This document shows positions 1 to 11,327 of a DNA stretch of 64,000 bases, piece by piece. Under the pieces are notes generated by a model that saw only the letters and a list, made by a program, of their open reading frames with translations, did not search any database and was not told the DNA's origin. Each line of letters opens with the position of its first letter. Positions within the stretch are counted from its first letter, which is position 1. Position numbers and translations under genes: made by a program. The stretch covers positions 11,094,709 to 11,158,708 of the forward strand of contig NC_066520.1 in the NCBI RefSeq assembly GCF_024679095.1, in the 5' to 3' direction. This DNA comes from Eriocheir sinensis (Eukaryota > Arthropoda > Malacostraca > Decapoda > Varunidae).

Positions 1-69
1 TCAGAGATTTGCCATATATGCATACATATGTATACGTAACATACATATAAGCATGTCGTGGTCCCACAG

Positions 70-595
70 GTCGGGGTGGTGGACGCAGCCTACCAGTACA
101 TCTGTCAGCTACAGTCCGCACTACTCGCCAAGTTTTCTGCCAGAGGCGTTCCGGCTGACCTGGCAGGTGAGCCACACTATTATTCTTGCTCTTGAAAATA
201 TGACGAAGAAAAAAATATTTCCACTTGAAGACGGAAGGAAGTCTTTGTACAAGTATTTGGCATTTGACACCATCACTATAAGCTTGTCCGCTCGAATGAG
301 CTTATGAAACCAGACAGAGAAGGTTGATTCGTAATGTGTGTGACTAAAGTGTGTCCCTTGTTCGGCAGGCGTGGTGGGCGGAAAGGTGTCTTCAGCGTCG
401 GACGTGCGGGCCCTTGCTATCCACCTCATCCACTCCACCAACATGGCGCCCTCGTTCATGACCCTCCCGTCACCCCCCTGCGGCCTCCCTTCCTTCCGCA
501 CCACCTCCAGCACGTCTCCGGCACCAACGCCGTCGCTGTCCTCTCGGATCTCCGCTACACAATATTTTATAGGAAAATCGGGCTTAAAAAAATAA
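70..595 (+). CDS. 3' end of a spliced gene, possibly a bHLH factor (partial)
   Basis: Two exons fit together: 70-166 (acceptor tcccacag, donor GTGAGC) and 369-595 (acceptor ttcggcag, stop TAA). The first exon ends in one base and the second supplies two, making a Gly codon, so the frame is kept. Exon one reads VGVVDAAYQYICQLQ followed by SALLAKF. The V-V-D-x-A-x-x-Y-I-x-x-L-Q spacing resembles helix 2 of a basic helix-loop-helix domain, with the basic region and helix 1 expected in an exon before the window. Exon two encodes about 75 residues rich in Ser, Thr and Pro, ending in GKSGLKK. The bHLH idea rests on one short motif and is inference; no specific family was recognised. The splice structure is better supported than the function. 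Confidence 0.38.
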
Positions 596-1796
596 GCCTG
601 GCGAAAGGAGACATCGGCTGAAGGTTGGGGTTTCAAAAAAACGTGCGAGCATGCAGCAAGGTTCTATTTAGCTGCTCTTTATCACCTATGACTGGAAACT
701 GAAAAAGATGAAAAATTTTAGAAAGTGTAATGAAACGTGCCTCTGTCTTATGACCCCTGTAAGCCCTGTATGTGTATGAAGGCAAGGACACCAGACTAGT
801 ATAGAGGAGGGAGGCATGAGCATGAGCTGACCTGTTGATACTACTTTGCACTTTTGTAATATCCTTGGGTCGGATGTATATCAGAACTCAATTTGACGAG
901 GCCTCTGAACTTACTGTATGTATTGCGTTACTAGTGCACATATGATAAGAAACAAATGGTAGCAAGCTGTTTGCTACAGTGATGCCTACAGGCCACTCTG
1001 GTCCAGCGGCCGCAAGTTTGACAAGAGACGTGGACGAAGGGAGTGACCGGCGGCAAGGTGGAGTGCGGCGCAGGACGGGTAGTGTGGCGACTGTGATATT
1101 AATTTAGCTCTTTAGTGTTACCAGATAAGCTTTAATGTGTAAATCAATCTTGCAGGAACATTTACAGCAACGACTGGTACCTATATGTGGTAAGCACGTG
1201 ACTGAGTGCGACAGAAGGCAAATAAATTTAGATGAAATAAAAATAAAAAAAATCATTTACTCCTCTGCCTGTTTATGAATTTGTCTTAATACAAGAGCAT
1301 GAAACGTCTAAGAAGAATTTGTGAAAAGTATTTAAATCCTCCTCTGAGAAAGAAACAAGTTAAATTTTCGTTGGTGTTGAGTTTTAAGTTGATCTACTTT
1401 TGGTGCATCAGAGAGGCTTTTACAGCCGTAAATGTGAGGGAATAACCCAAAATAACATAATAGGAAGAACATTATTATAAAATTATTAAGTGTTTTTGGC
1501 ACGACTCAACACCTGCTGCGACATGCACGTGCCGTAACACAAACAGCCGGTGATCGTCATCTTTATCAAGCACTGAGTGTTGGCCGTTCCGTCATGTTGT
1601 TATGAACATTTGGTCAACTTTCTTCCCTGATTGTTTGAAAAAATAAAAGCATAAAGGGAAGGTGCAAGTCAAGCGAGTTGTGGAACACGAGATGCGTTGC
1701 AGCGCCGTGTGGGGGATGGGGGTGACTTACTCTGTTTCCTCTTGTTAGGTGAAAAATATCCACTATACGTAGTGCCATTAACAACCTAGATATTAA
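596..1796. other. non-coding stretch, nothing recognised
   Basis: AT-rich sequence after the stop of the upstream gene, probably its 3' UTR and downstream DNA. AATAAA-type signals occur around 1222-1245. No convincing exon or repeat was seen. Confidence 0.4.
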
Positions 1797-1820
1797 TCAC
1801 ACACACACACACACACACAC
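1797..1820. repeat. (CA)n microsatellite
   Basis: An uninterrupted run of AC dinucleotides. Confidence 0.95.
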
Positions 1821-2037
1821 AGCCACCTATAGGACTGTTTGAATTGTAGGATCATGGCGCCGTAAGTGCAGTGGTCATAAGGCGACCGCCACAGCAGCAC
1901 GTGCATCCACAACGCCTGCTCGCTCCATGCACATCATCTGAGGAACATGTATTATCACGAGACGTACAATTTCCGCATCATCCACACCCCACCGCACAGT
2001 GATTCAGTTTACCTCTATCGGTTTGTCTGACAGAGAA

Positions 2038-2405
2038 AGCAGGATGAGGAGAACGAGGAGGAGTAGGAAGAGGAAATGAGGAGGACGAGGACGAGGAAAA
2101 AGAGAAAGATAAATAAAAAGAGGAGGGAGAGGAGGAGGAAATAAGAAGAGGACAAAGAAGAGAAAGAAGAGACAGCTAAATAAGGAGAGAAAGAGGAGGA
2201 GGAAAATAAATAAAAAGAGTAGAACGGGGAAGAGGAAGATAAATAAAAAGAGGAGGAAGAGGAGGAGGAAATAAGAAGAGGACAAAGAAGAGAAAGAAGA
2301 GACAGCTAAATAAGGAGAGAAAGAGGAGGAGGAAAGTAAATAATAAGAGTAGAACGGGGAAGAGGAAGATAAATAAGAGGAGGAGGAGGAAGACGAATGA
2401 GAAGA
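2038..2405. repeat. purine-only tract with 130-bp tandem duplication
   Basis: The + strand is almost pure A/G for over 350 bp. From about 2101 to 2378 a 130-bp unit is present about twice: positions 2111-2250 recur at 2241-2380 with few changes. The Phe/Leu-rich open frames on the - strand are shadows of this composition, not genes. Confidence 0.85.
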
Positions 2406-2429
2406 GAATAAGGGGCTCGCTTTTCATCT

Positions 2430-3739
2430 TTAAAATTATAAGAAAGTAATACTTTTATAACAGAAACCATATTTGTCGTAGCATGTCGTCAACTTTGTGG
2501 ATAACAAAGGAAAATAAATTGCAAACACAGCATCGAGTCATCATAGAGGCGTAACCGGGAGAGTGGAAATAATGATACACCAACTACTCAGAGATGCGAA
2601 GCCAACACTGACATGCAAACTTGTCCATCATACGCACCTCTCATCCATACACTACGTTTACAGACACATCCACCCCAAGCCGCTCCACCCCAGTCCTGTC
2701 TCTCAGCCAACCGTGTCTTTACCGCCACTCGTATCACTTCCTCCACAACCTTCCTCCAGAATACAATTTCTCACTCATTCTTTCCGTCTCGATGCATAAA
2801 TAGGCACCTGCAGGGTTGATACATGATGGAGAGGCCGCCAAACACCTTGAGTCTCGGTAGGTGTTGATGGAAAGTAATGGCAGTGTTGATGGTGAGACAC
2901 AAACAAGGGGGTTGGGAGAGTGGACGGTGACGCTAGAGGGAATGGTGAGAACAAGTACTGGTGAGTGTGACAAAGGAGAGATGACTAGGAAATCACTGGT
3001 GACACTGACGGCGTGGAATGATCGAGGAGGCTGTTGACTCGCCGCAGAGCGTACATCCGGGATACTGTATCGCTTTTAGAAACATCCAAAAATAAAACAA
3101 TGACGACCAGTATGAAAACTATACCTCTAGTGATATGATACGCATGTTGGACAGTTCCTGATTGCACTTCAGCAGCATGACAACTGAATGATGAAAAAAA
3201 AAATACTTGAGGTGAAGATACTCTAATATCCCGACTAAATTATTGATTCTGAGACCCTGATAAGGCATTGAATATCTAAGGCCTTGGGTGGCCACAAAGA
3301 GGCCTAGCTTACGGTGTCGCCCTGTTCGCTGTCGTTCCGTACGACGAGTCGCGTCCAACACCTGCCGGGGACTTTGAAGTTAACACACGACAGAGGCATG
3401 TCGACGGAAACAGTGATTGAGGCAGATAGAGAGATTCGCATATAGATAGATAGATGGACAGAGACGGAAAGGCGAATTGCTCGGGGAATAGTAATTGCTG
3501 ACGATACTGATAGCTGCAGCTACTCCTATTTTCGATATGGTCAGCTCCTCGCCGCGAGAAAGTTTCAAAGTATCATCACACTCTAGAGGCGGAACTGAGG
3601 TTCGTGCAGCCACACAGCCGAAGCGCGTCTCGGCACAGCAGCCGGAGCACAGAGGGACCATGCCACGAAATCACCTCGAAGAGGGACGTGCCGGAGACTT
3701 ACGCCAAACACCACGTCTACTTATCTTGGAGGCAGACGG

Positions 3740-3740
<1 letters not shown>
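2430..3740. other. non-coding stretch, nothing recognised
   Basis: Mixed-composition DNA with short open frames only. No exon with good splice sites, RNA gene or repeat family was recognised. Confidence 0.4.

Positions 3741-3741
<1 letters not shown>

Positions 3742-3770
<29 letters not shown>
3742..3770. repeat. (CA)n microsatellite
   Basis: An AC repeat of about 28 bp in locally GC-rich DNA. Confidence 0.95.
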
Positions 3771-3773
<3 letters not shown>

Positions 3774-4034
3774 GTTGAAGAGTAAAATTAAACCGCAGCG
3801 TCAGGAAACACATCAAACCGCGCCGCTCCTCGCCCCTCGCCGGACAGCAGTGGCAGTGTCCCCGCGCTATAGAAGGAAGACGTGCGTGACGCTACCGGGG
3901 GACGCCGAGGCTCCCATTAGACGCATAGCTTCTTTCCCATCATTATTCTGCCTCCACCACGTACTCCCAGCCTCTCTCTCCCCCTTAGATGATTACAGCA
4001 CTCACCAATTACAGCCACGTATCGGCGCCTTGAG

Positions 4035-4070
4035 GTGTGTGTGTGTGTGTGTGCGTGTGTGTGTGTGTGT

Positions 4071-4118
<48 letters not shown>
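4035..4118. repeat. (GT)n microsatellite
   Basis: About 84 bp of GT repeats with a few interruptions (GTGC, GTAT). Confidence 0.95.
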
Positions 4119-4119
<1 letters not shown>

Positions 4120-4120
<1 letters not shown>

Positions 4121-6222
4121 CAAAAGTAAAATCGTACAAGAAACAAGTACAAAAAGAGGGGATGGGGATGGGGTCGGGAGTCTAACCTCTGAAGTATCTG
4201 GGAGGCCACTCGGGTTACAGGCTTCGCAATGCGGTGCCGAGTCCCGGGCCGGCGAGATGAAGGGGATGTTGGTCACAGTTCGGCTGGTAGTTGAATGTTA
4301 TGGAAATATCTGCACAGCCTTGATGGCGTGCACCTTGCTCCACCTGAGTGACGAGGTTCCAACATGCACTGCACTGCCACCTCAACAGACCTTCGCAGCA
4401 GCAGGGTGGGGGACTGGTTTACCTGGGGGGGGGGCGGCTTCGGCTTGTCGGCAGGGACGGGGCAGATGATGGGCATCGGCATGGTACGACTCAGTGGCTC
4501 ATAATTATTAGAAAAGTTTTTCGGAGAGAATGTAAAGCGCTCACAATCAAGCGTTTCCCGTTGGCTCTGTACCTGTCCACTCTCACATGGATAATTGATC
4601 AATCAGTAACATGACTGACGTGGGAAACAGAAAACAAATTACGCTGTTTTCCTTGTAATCGTGTTCCTTGTCAACTAAATATACTCGCCGACATCATCTT
4701 CATTATTTATGTTCCTTTATTTCCTCTGTTCGTTTCTTTGATGTTCGCCGAGCATTACCCAAAATATTACATAATTTCCATTTGGATATTAACCGACAAT
4801 AATGTTTTGATATACTTATTACCCACCAAGCTGTGTGTTTTTCCTTAATGATGGTCTCCTTGTTCAGCACAAAATATTACAAAATAAAAGATAAAAAATC
4901 AAGAAGGAAAGAGAAATCAAGAAACTAAATAACAGTATACATGAATAAACAAATAAGAAAAAAGATGAAAAGAAAATGGGGAAAGAGACGGTGTGATACC
5001 GTGAAAAAGATGAGTTGCCATCGTCTAGTAGCTTACGATGATAATATTTACACTATAAACATTTGTCAGATATAATACTCATAAGACTGTAAAAGTCATT
5101 AAAAATTACCACACTATTGTATTCATGTCTTTAAAGTAAAAGCTAGAGGAAACTTTTACCACTTCTCCCACATGAATGCAGATATATATTGCAACTATAT
5201 TAACAGCTCTGACCATACTCTTTCTGACTCTTACTTTGCCAATCAACCGACAACCATTCCTGCAATTTTCCCCATTTTCTTTTCCTTCTGAACTGCTACT
5301 CATACGTTGAATGTCACACGTCGCGGTAGCCTTAAACTTCTTCAGGTCACCCACCAGTCCTCTGAAATAAGAATCGAAGTATTTAAGACCTGTGCGTGCA
5401 ACAATATGAAGAAAAAAAAAAAAACTATAAAGGAAAATAATGTATTCTTCAGTATTGAAAACGGATCAGACAAAGCTTAAGTAACTATGACACTCAGAAT
5501 GTGCTTTTATTAACATGATTGTGATGCTGTAAGAAGAGGAAGATATATAGGCTTGAGGGTGAGGAGTAAAAAAAAATTCGGTGTCACTGAGGCACGAAGA
5601 GAAACCGCAAGAAAGAGCACACTGGAAGGATTGCCGGTCAGCTCCACCGGCCCTGCTTCCACGGCACTACCCCTGAATGTCTCTGAATGTTTCTGCGAGG
5701 AATGTTTTGTAACCACAGCGCGGGTGTCACTTCCTTGTTTATGCTTCCTCGAGGAGCGCGAGTCACCAGACATAACTTCTCACCTATTGTGATGCTCGCC
5801 GCTCCCTCCAGCATCATAACATTTCCAAACCAGATCTTAAAACACCCGCAGAGAAAGACTAACCATTGACATTGGAGAACAGTGCCTCAGCCACCTAACA
5901 CACCCCACGGACTCTCTTGGATAAGTGCGAAGGAGGTTTGAAGGGACATGGCTTCAGCCCTTCTACACCCTCGAGAATTCCGTGACCACATTGAAGTCAA
6001 AGTTCCCTCTCGAGGTCTTGAAAGTTTCCGTAACTGTGCTTGCGACACTACCTTCGTTGTTACCCTTGCCAGGAATAAATATTTTCTTTCCTTTAAACAA
6101 CATTCGTCACGTTTCAAGGGGCCGCCGGAGGCTGCATCTGAGGCAAATATATATTGGAAGACTGAGCAGCGACCCCTCCATTACCTGTGTGGACACACGC
6201 ACCAGTGAGTATTCCTTCACTT
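4120..6222. other. non-coding stretch with one weak exon candidate
   Basis: GC-rich to about 4500, then AT-rich. A - strand exon is possible at 5236-5363 (acceptor ttcttatttcag, donor GTAAGA, open frame starting GLVGDLKKFKATATC), but no partner exon could be joined to it. Otherwise nothing was recognised. Confidence 0.3.

Positions 6223-6268
<46 letters not shown>
6223..6268. repeat. (CA)n microsatellite directly 5' of a SINE
   Basis: An AC run that stops exactly where the tRNA-like head of the next SINE begins. Confidence 0.95.
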
Positions 6269-6270
<2 letters not shown>

Positions 6271-6605
6271 CCCGGTAGCTCAGTGGATAGAGCGTCTGCC
6301 TCACATCTATAAGGACCGGGGTTCGATTCCCCGGCCGGGTGAAGATAAGTTGGGTTTATCTCCTTTCACGTGTAGGCCCTGTTCACCTAGCAGTGAGTAG
6401 GTACGCGACGTCAGGCAAGGAGTTGTCACCTCGTTGTCGCGGTGTGTTGTGTGTGAGTGGTCTCAGCCCTACCCAAAGATCGGTACTATGAGCTCTGTGC
6501 TCTTCCGGAGGGGTCCTAGGGAACGGCTGGCTGTCTCGAGAGAGACTCGCAGCAGACCAAGAGGTGAATTACACACACACACACACATACACACACTCAC
6601 ACATA
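6269..6605 (+). mobile_element. tRNA-derived SINE with (CA)n tail
   Basis: The head at 6270-6340 folds like a tRNA. GCCCGGT pairs with GCCGGGT as an acceptor stem, TAGCTCAGTGG is the A box, and GGTTCGATTCC sits in a perfect CGGGG/CCCCG T arm. The anticodon arm is poorly paired, so this is a retroposon head and not a working tRNA gene. A body of about 220 bp follows and ends GGTGAATTACAC running into (CA)n from about 6571. The same 3' end occurs in the SINEs at 6713, 52684 (- strand) and 62295. Confidence 0.8.
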
Positions 6606-6606
6606 C

Positions 6607-6675
6607 AAGGATGAATGTAGATATGGAGACGGGACTATTAGAATTTAGCTCGGGCCCGGTAGACTACAAATAGGT

Positions 6676-6680
<5 letters not shown>
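6607..6680 (+). mobile_element. LINE B 3'-terminal fragment
   Basis: About 70 bp matching the 3' ends of the LINE copies at 50620 and 53105: GATATGGAGACGGG, then AGCTCGGGCCCGGTAGACTACAAATAGGTAAACACAC. It runs directly into a (CA)n tail. An extreme 5' truncation. Confidence 0.7.
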
Positions 6681-6712
<32 letters not shown>

Positions 6713-6714
<2 letters not shown>

Positions 6715-6968
6715 GCTCCGGTAACTCAGTGGTAGAGCTCTGCGCTGCCAGGTCTCAGTCTGGCAGGCGGAGGTTCGAGCCCTGCTCAGGCCCGGGATTT
6801 TTCCACTGGCACAGGAGTGGTTATACTGTCTCCCCTTGAGCATAGGGGATTGGGTGTGTGGTGTGTGAAGGTCCCTACAGTACCCAGCGATCAACTGTAA
6901 TGAGCTTGCTCGGTCGGGAGGTTACTTGCTGGCGATGACGAGCCCAGATCGTGATCAGGACGTGGGTG

Positions 6969-7030
<62 letters not shown>

Positions 7031-7050
7031 GCACACACACAATACACACA
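6713..7050 (+). mobile_element. tRNA-derived SINE, second copy of the train
   Basis: The head CCGCTCCGGTAACTCAGTGG carries an A box, and GGTTCGAGCCC at about 6772 is the B box. The body shares TGTGTGAAGGTCCC, the TACCCAG..ATCAACTGTAATGAGCTT block and the closing GGTGAAT with the - strand copy at 52684-52938. The tail is (CT)n from 6973, then (CA)n to about 7028. Confidence 0.8.
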
Positions 7051-7299
7051 GAGAAACTCCAAAGAATTTTCTTAAGATAATCATCACCACTGTCGATGAT
7101 CCCAACATCTCAAAACTATTGCGGAGGCACAGCTTTGGAGCGGAAACAACTCGGTTGTGGAGGAAGGCAGGTTACTTCTATATACACACAAAGTGAACAC
7201 ACAGAGTTATTGGTAGTACTGAGAGGCGTCAATGCCACAGTTTCCTCATACTTATTTTTTTCTTGAAACGGTTACTTTCACGGTTTTGTATATCAACAG

Positions 7300-7420
7300 T
7301 GTGGTCGGCGGTGCATCTGGCGGTGCTGGTGGCGGTGCTGGTGGTGGCGTCGGCGGCAGTGCGCGGACTGCCCCGTGTTGAGGCTGAACGATCACTGGAG
7401 GCAGCGTCCAGGTGAGAAAA

Positions 7421-7468
<48 letters not shown>

Positions 7469-8953
7469 GATTCACCCTTTCCGTCCTTTCTTAGCAACAG
7501 TGAGCTACAAGGCAGAGTGGAGGCAGAGGCCGAGGTGCTGCAAGCCTTCCCGGGTGAACGCCAAGGGAGCACAGTACTCAAGGTCCCGGTCCAGGTGAGG
7601 CTGGTCAGGGACGTGGAGGTCGTCAGTGGAAAAAAGGAGCCACTCTTCTTGGGGTGGAAGCCATACAAGGAATGGAAGCATGAACATATTGCCTCAGTAA
7701 GAAAGAAGAGTTCTGATAAGTTAAAGCGATTTCAATTGGAGTCAAATCCAAGAAGAGGAAAACGAGCAGTGGAAGCAGTGAAAGTCATCTGTAAAGACAG
7801 TACGTGCAAGTCGATGGGAGATGAGGAGGAAGGAAACGGAGCACGGAACTTCGATGAAATGTCAAGAATGTTCGGGGATGAGTATGATACGAAGACTGGC
7901 TCAGCAGATGGCGGACAATACAAGTACAAGAAAGAGTTCAGTATAGAGCCATCAAGAGGAGCAGGGGTCAACGGAGAAGAAGTATCAAAAGCGCTAGAGG
8001 AGGCGTTTGACCAGATGGGTGTTACGGCAGACCATCAAGAAAGGATTAAAAAAGAGTTCATAGAGGTGCTTCGGGTAAAAAGGGTCACTGATGAAAACCC
8101 GAAGCCAAAGTCGAAAAGCAAAAAGGTTCACCACGCAGGACTGAAAAATTGGGAAAATGGTCAAGAGGATGAAACTGAATCTCTCTCTGAAGAAGAAGCA
8201 AATGAAAAACTGTTTAAACGAAGATTCGATGAAAAAGAGCAAGAAAAAGAGGCAACATTAAATAATGATGACCATGGCAAAAAAGATATATGGATAGAAG
8301 AAAAAAGAGAATTCGAAGAGGAAGGAGAAGACGAAAACGAAGAAGGGGAAAAGGAGAAGGATGAGACAAGGGAGGAGAAGAAGAAGGAGGAGAACAAGAA
8401 GAAGAAGAAGGAGGAGAACAAGAAGAAGAAGAAGGAGGAGAAAAAGAAGGAGGAGGATAAGGAGGATGAGCATGAAGATGACGAGGAGGAAAAGGAAGTA
8501 GACGAAGAAGATAGTACAGGTTCCCTTGCTACAATGCTGAATAAAAAACTGAGAAAAGCGTTGGGAGTAAATGAACAAAATGAAGAAGGGTTAAGCAAAA
8601 AGGTGGATGAGGAAGATGATGAGGAGGAGAATGAGGATGATGAGGCTGATGATGATGAGGAGGAGGCTGCTGCTGATGATGATGATGAGAAGGAGGATGA
8701 GGCTGAAGATGAGGCTGCTGATGAAGAGGAGGAGGAGAAGGTGGAGGATGAGGCTGAAGATGAGGATAATGAGGACGAGGTTGCAGATGAAAATGATGAT
8801 AAAGATGAGGACGAGGCTGCTGCTGCTGATGAAGATGATGAGAATAAGGCTGAAGATGAGGAGGAGGATAAAGATGATGATGATAAGGAGGAGGATGAAG
8901 CTGAAGATGAGGAGGAGAAGGATGAAAAGGAAGATGAGGAAGATAAAAAATAA
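7300..8953 (+). CDS. secreted, extremely acidic low-complexity protein
   Basis: Two exons: 7300-7411 (acceptor atcaacag, donor GTGAGA) and 7495-8953 (acceptor tttcttag, stop TAA). Their junction makes an in-frame Ser codon. Exon one opens with TG TGG, so the ATG is probably split, its A coming from an unseen upstream exon. It encodes W-S-A-V-H-L-A-V-L-V-A-V-L-V-V-A-S-A-A-V, a clear signal peptide. The mature part (about 500 residues) has a mixed N-terminal region with basic sites such as RRGKR, two Cys (VICKDSTCK) and a possibly helical middle. From about residue 300 it is a disordered Glu/Lys then Asp/Glu/Ala tract built of GAD codons. No known family was recognised. The acidic tail could bind calcium or basic partners, but that is inference. 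The (GA)n in the intron lies next to the acceptor. Confidence 0.7.
7422..7466. repeat. (GA)n microsatellite in the acidic gene's intron
   Basis: A poly-A run followed by AG repeats between donor 7412 and acceptor 7494. The intron is only 83 bp, so this repeat makes up over half of it. Confidence 0.9.
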
Positions 8954-9145
8954 ACGGAGGCAGAAGAAGAAGAAGGAGAAGAAGGAGAAGGAAGAGAAGG
9001 CAGAGAAGGATAGGAATGTAAAGGAGGAGGAGGAAAAATACGAAGAACATGTAAAAGAAGAAGGGGGGGGGGGGGGAACAATGAAATGAACATGATAAAA
9101 AGAAATAATAGAGGAAAGTGAGGTGAGAAACTGAAATCTCTAAGC

Positions 9146-9151
9146 AATAAA
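9146..9151 (+). terminator. polyadenylation signal of the acidic gene
   Basis: AATAAA lies 193 bp after the stop codon, following a purine-rich 3' UTR with a G run at 9064-9076. Confidence 0.5.
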
Positions 9152-10290
9152 GAGAGGGCGTAACAGTTTTACTTCATGTCACCTTCACCTGCACGTTCAT
9201 CACCTGTCCTGCGAGAGCCTTTATATACGGAGTCACAGGAATACAAGTAAAGAGTGTGATGCCAATATCGTGCGGAGAGTCTGGACCAACGTAACCAGAT
9301 TATCGTATTCAGCACATCGTAATTTTCGGATTCTGCTATTATAAAAAATAAAAATAAAATCGATACTCTACGGTTTTGACATTAATTTTAATTGTACATC
9401 ATTTCTGGTGTGGCTACGGCAGTTCTTCAGCCTGAAACTGACAAATGCAATGTTCTGAGTTTGTTTATCTATATTCTATGTAAATCTGAGTACGACAATC
9501 TGGTAGCGCCGGTCTAGACTGGCAACACTGGCCGTAATTTGACACGTGCATAGCCTACTTTTGGTCAAACGTGGAAGTTTAATATGAGTGCCAGAGAGAG
9601 AGAGAGAGAGAAAGAGAGAGTGAGAGAGAGAGAGAGGGGTGGAGGGGGGGAGTTGGCGGGTCTATTAAAATCATGAAACTCGTCGTCTCTGAAATATGAG
9701 TGACATGCACTATGGGCGCCAACACGCACAGACATGTTTGAAACTGATAAATATACAATAATAAGATACCTTAATAAAGCATAAACAAACATGATGCCAT
9801 GCCAAATTATATAAACCTAATAGCACAATCATGACCCCGCCGGTTAAGTCTCGCATTTCTCTCTTGGCAACAGAATAGAATGTGTGCTGATTGACTATTT
9901 GTTCTTCGTGCATTGCCTGTATTCGATGAAGGAGCTCTGACTTTATGTATCATTCGTCTCTCATCAGCTAATAAATTACCAAACCGATATTTTTATATCC
10001 CTGTTACCCGTTATGAGTTTTAATCCACTTTTACCGGTCAAGAAGAAACTACACTCACCTACAGTGGATGCTGTGGTGCACCCTGGCCGTAATTAAGCTG
10101 GAGTATATTAATATCCTCTAAAGTAAAAAACACATTTGAGTAGTTATCTCGACTCCCGTGATGTAGATAGATACAGACAGATAGATAAAACAATCATATA
10201 AATGAATTTTCATACACCTAATCCTCCTTGAATTTGAACAAGCTCTACAATAGCTTCCTGGGAATATGATTCTTCACAAGGAATGCTTGC
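9152..10290. other. non-coding stretch
   Basis: AT-rich DNA with a (GA)n tract at about 9593-9637. At 9486-9503 it carries CTGAGTACGACAATCTGG, the exact reverse complement of 18 bases near 41845-41862. No gene was recognised. Confidence 0.45.
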
Positions 10291-10292
10291 AA

Positions 10293-10419
10293 CTTATGTC
10301 GATCTCAAGAAGCACTGCATTCAGTGCTTCATGAAGGACTGAATCCTCTGTGACCTGTTCCTACATGGTTTATTCGTCTATTGACTGGCCTGTGCCCTGG
10401 GACTGGAAATACTGACAAG

Positions 10420-10425
<6 letters not shown>
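10293..10425 (+). mobile_element. LINE C reverse-transcriptase fragment
   Basis: GTCGATCTCAAGAAG..TTCAGTGCTTCATGAAGGA and GACTGGCCTGTGCCCTGGGACTGGAAATACTGAC align with the RT block D-L-K-K-x-F-D-S-V-H-R-E-A-L and its downstream T-G-L-Y-S-G-T at 35427-35560. It is broken by stops and runs into (GT)n. Confidence 0.6.
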
Positions 10426-10489
<64 letters not shown>

Positions 10490-10506
10490 TGGGGGGGGGG
10501 GGGCGG
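10425..10506. repeat. (GT)n microsatellite plus G run
   Basis: About 64 bp of GT repeats followed by TCT and a run of 12 G. The open frames here are repeat shadows. Confidence 0.95.
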
Positions 10507-11123
10507 GGTATCCCGCTTCTTTCTTATGAACATGGGAGCTAGTGAGGCATGCGACATTGGGGGAGCCTTCAATCTCGCATAAAGCAGCCCCAAACTGCGG
10601 CTCGCCACCGCTCAAATAGCCCAAAGCGTAGCGGCGAAAGCGCAAGTCTTTATCGAAACTATCCGAGGAGGGGGCGACCCCTCATCATTCTAATCTGACC
10701 AAACAATGACTAACATCAAACGGGGGTGGCAACCCCCATTATCTTCATCTAACAAAACGAAACAACTTATTTCCCAGACATGAGTACACGCAGCACTACA
10801 CACTGAACCAAGGTTAGGTGAACAATATAATCAATAAAGGGGCTCTCACACATTCCCGGTCCCGGTCGCGACCGTCCCCGATGACTCCCGATAAGCCGAT
10901 CGGGCCCTGACCGCCGACAAAATAGGCAATAATCCAAGGACCGGCGGCTTACCGCCGGTAAGCCAGCGGTTTACCGGCGGTAGACCGGCGACCATATACG
11001 ATTTTCGATTTCTCCGACCGGCGACTGCACCAGGTCAGTCGGCGGTCGACCGCCGGTCTACGGCGGCATACCTGCGGCACATCGACGAGCAAACACTTTC
11101 GTTGCCACATCCAGCAGGAAGGG

Positions 11124-11130
11124 TATATAA
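11124..11130 (+). promoter_or_regulatory. TATA box inside the Harbinger-like left end
   Basis: TATATAA lies 45 bp before a potential start ATG at 11175, inside the left end of the element. It could be the transposon's own promoter. Confidence 0.4.
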
Positions 11131-11174
11131 ACGCCCGTCCAGGTGTTTTGATCATTCGTGAGTTTGACATCGCA

Positions 11175-11225
11175 ATGGATTTCCTCAGCTCTCGTGAACG
11201 CGAAATTCAACTCCTGAAATTATAA
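11175..11225 (+). pseudogene. 5' stub of a transposon ORF
   Basis: ATG after a TATA box opens a frame of 16 residues (MDFLSSREREIQLLKL) that stops at TAA where AT-rich inserted sequence begins. It may be the first codons of the Harbinger-like element's protein. Too short for a family call. Confidence 0.3.
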
Positions 11226-11275
11226 TTATTATAATATAATAAACAGCTTCATACCTAAATTCATTCATGTATAAA

Positions 11276-11327
<52 letters not shown>

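Noticed and set aside
1156..1190. A 35-bp exon between tcttgcag and gtaagcac
   Set aside because: Good splice-like signals, but it is tiny, isolated and cannot be joined to a neighbouring exon.
5236..5363. A - strand coding exon
   Set aside because: Good splice sites and an open frame, but no partner exon or recognisable protein family.
6270..6340. A tRNA gene
   Set aside because: The acceptor and T arms pair but the anticodon arm does not, and a SINE body with a (CA)n tail follows.
8161..9147. A 328-codon Ser-rich - strand gene
   Set aside because: Antisense shadow of the GAD-codon repeats of the acidic gene.
10510..10680. A ribosomal RNA or other structured RNA fragment
   Set aside because: GC-rich and distinctive, but no conserved rRNA signature was recognised on either strand.
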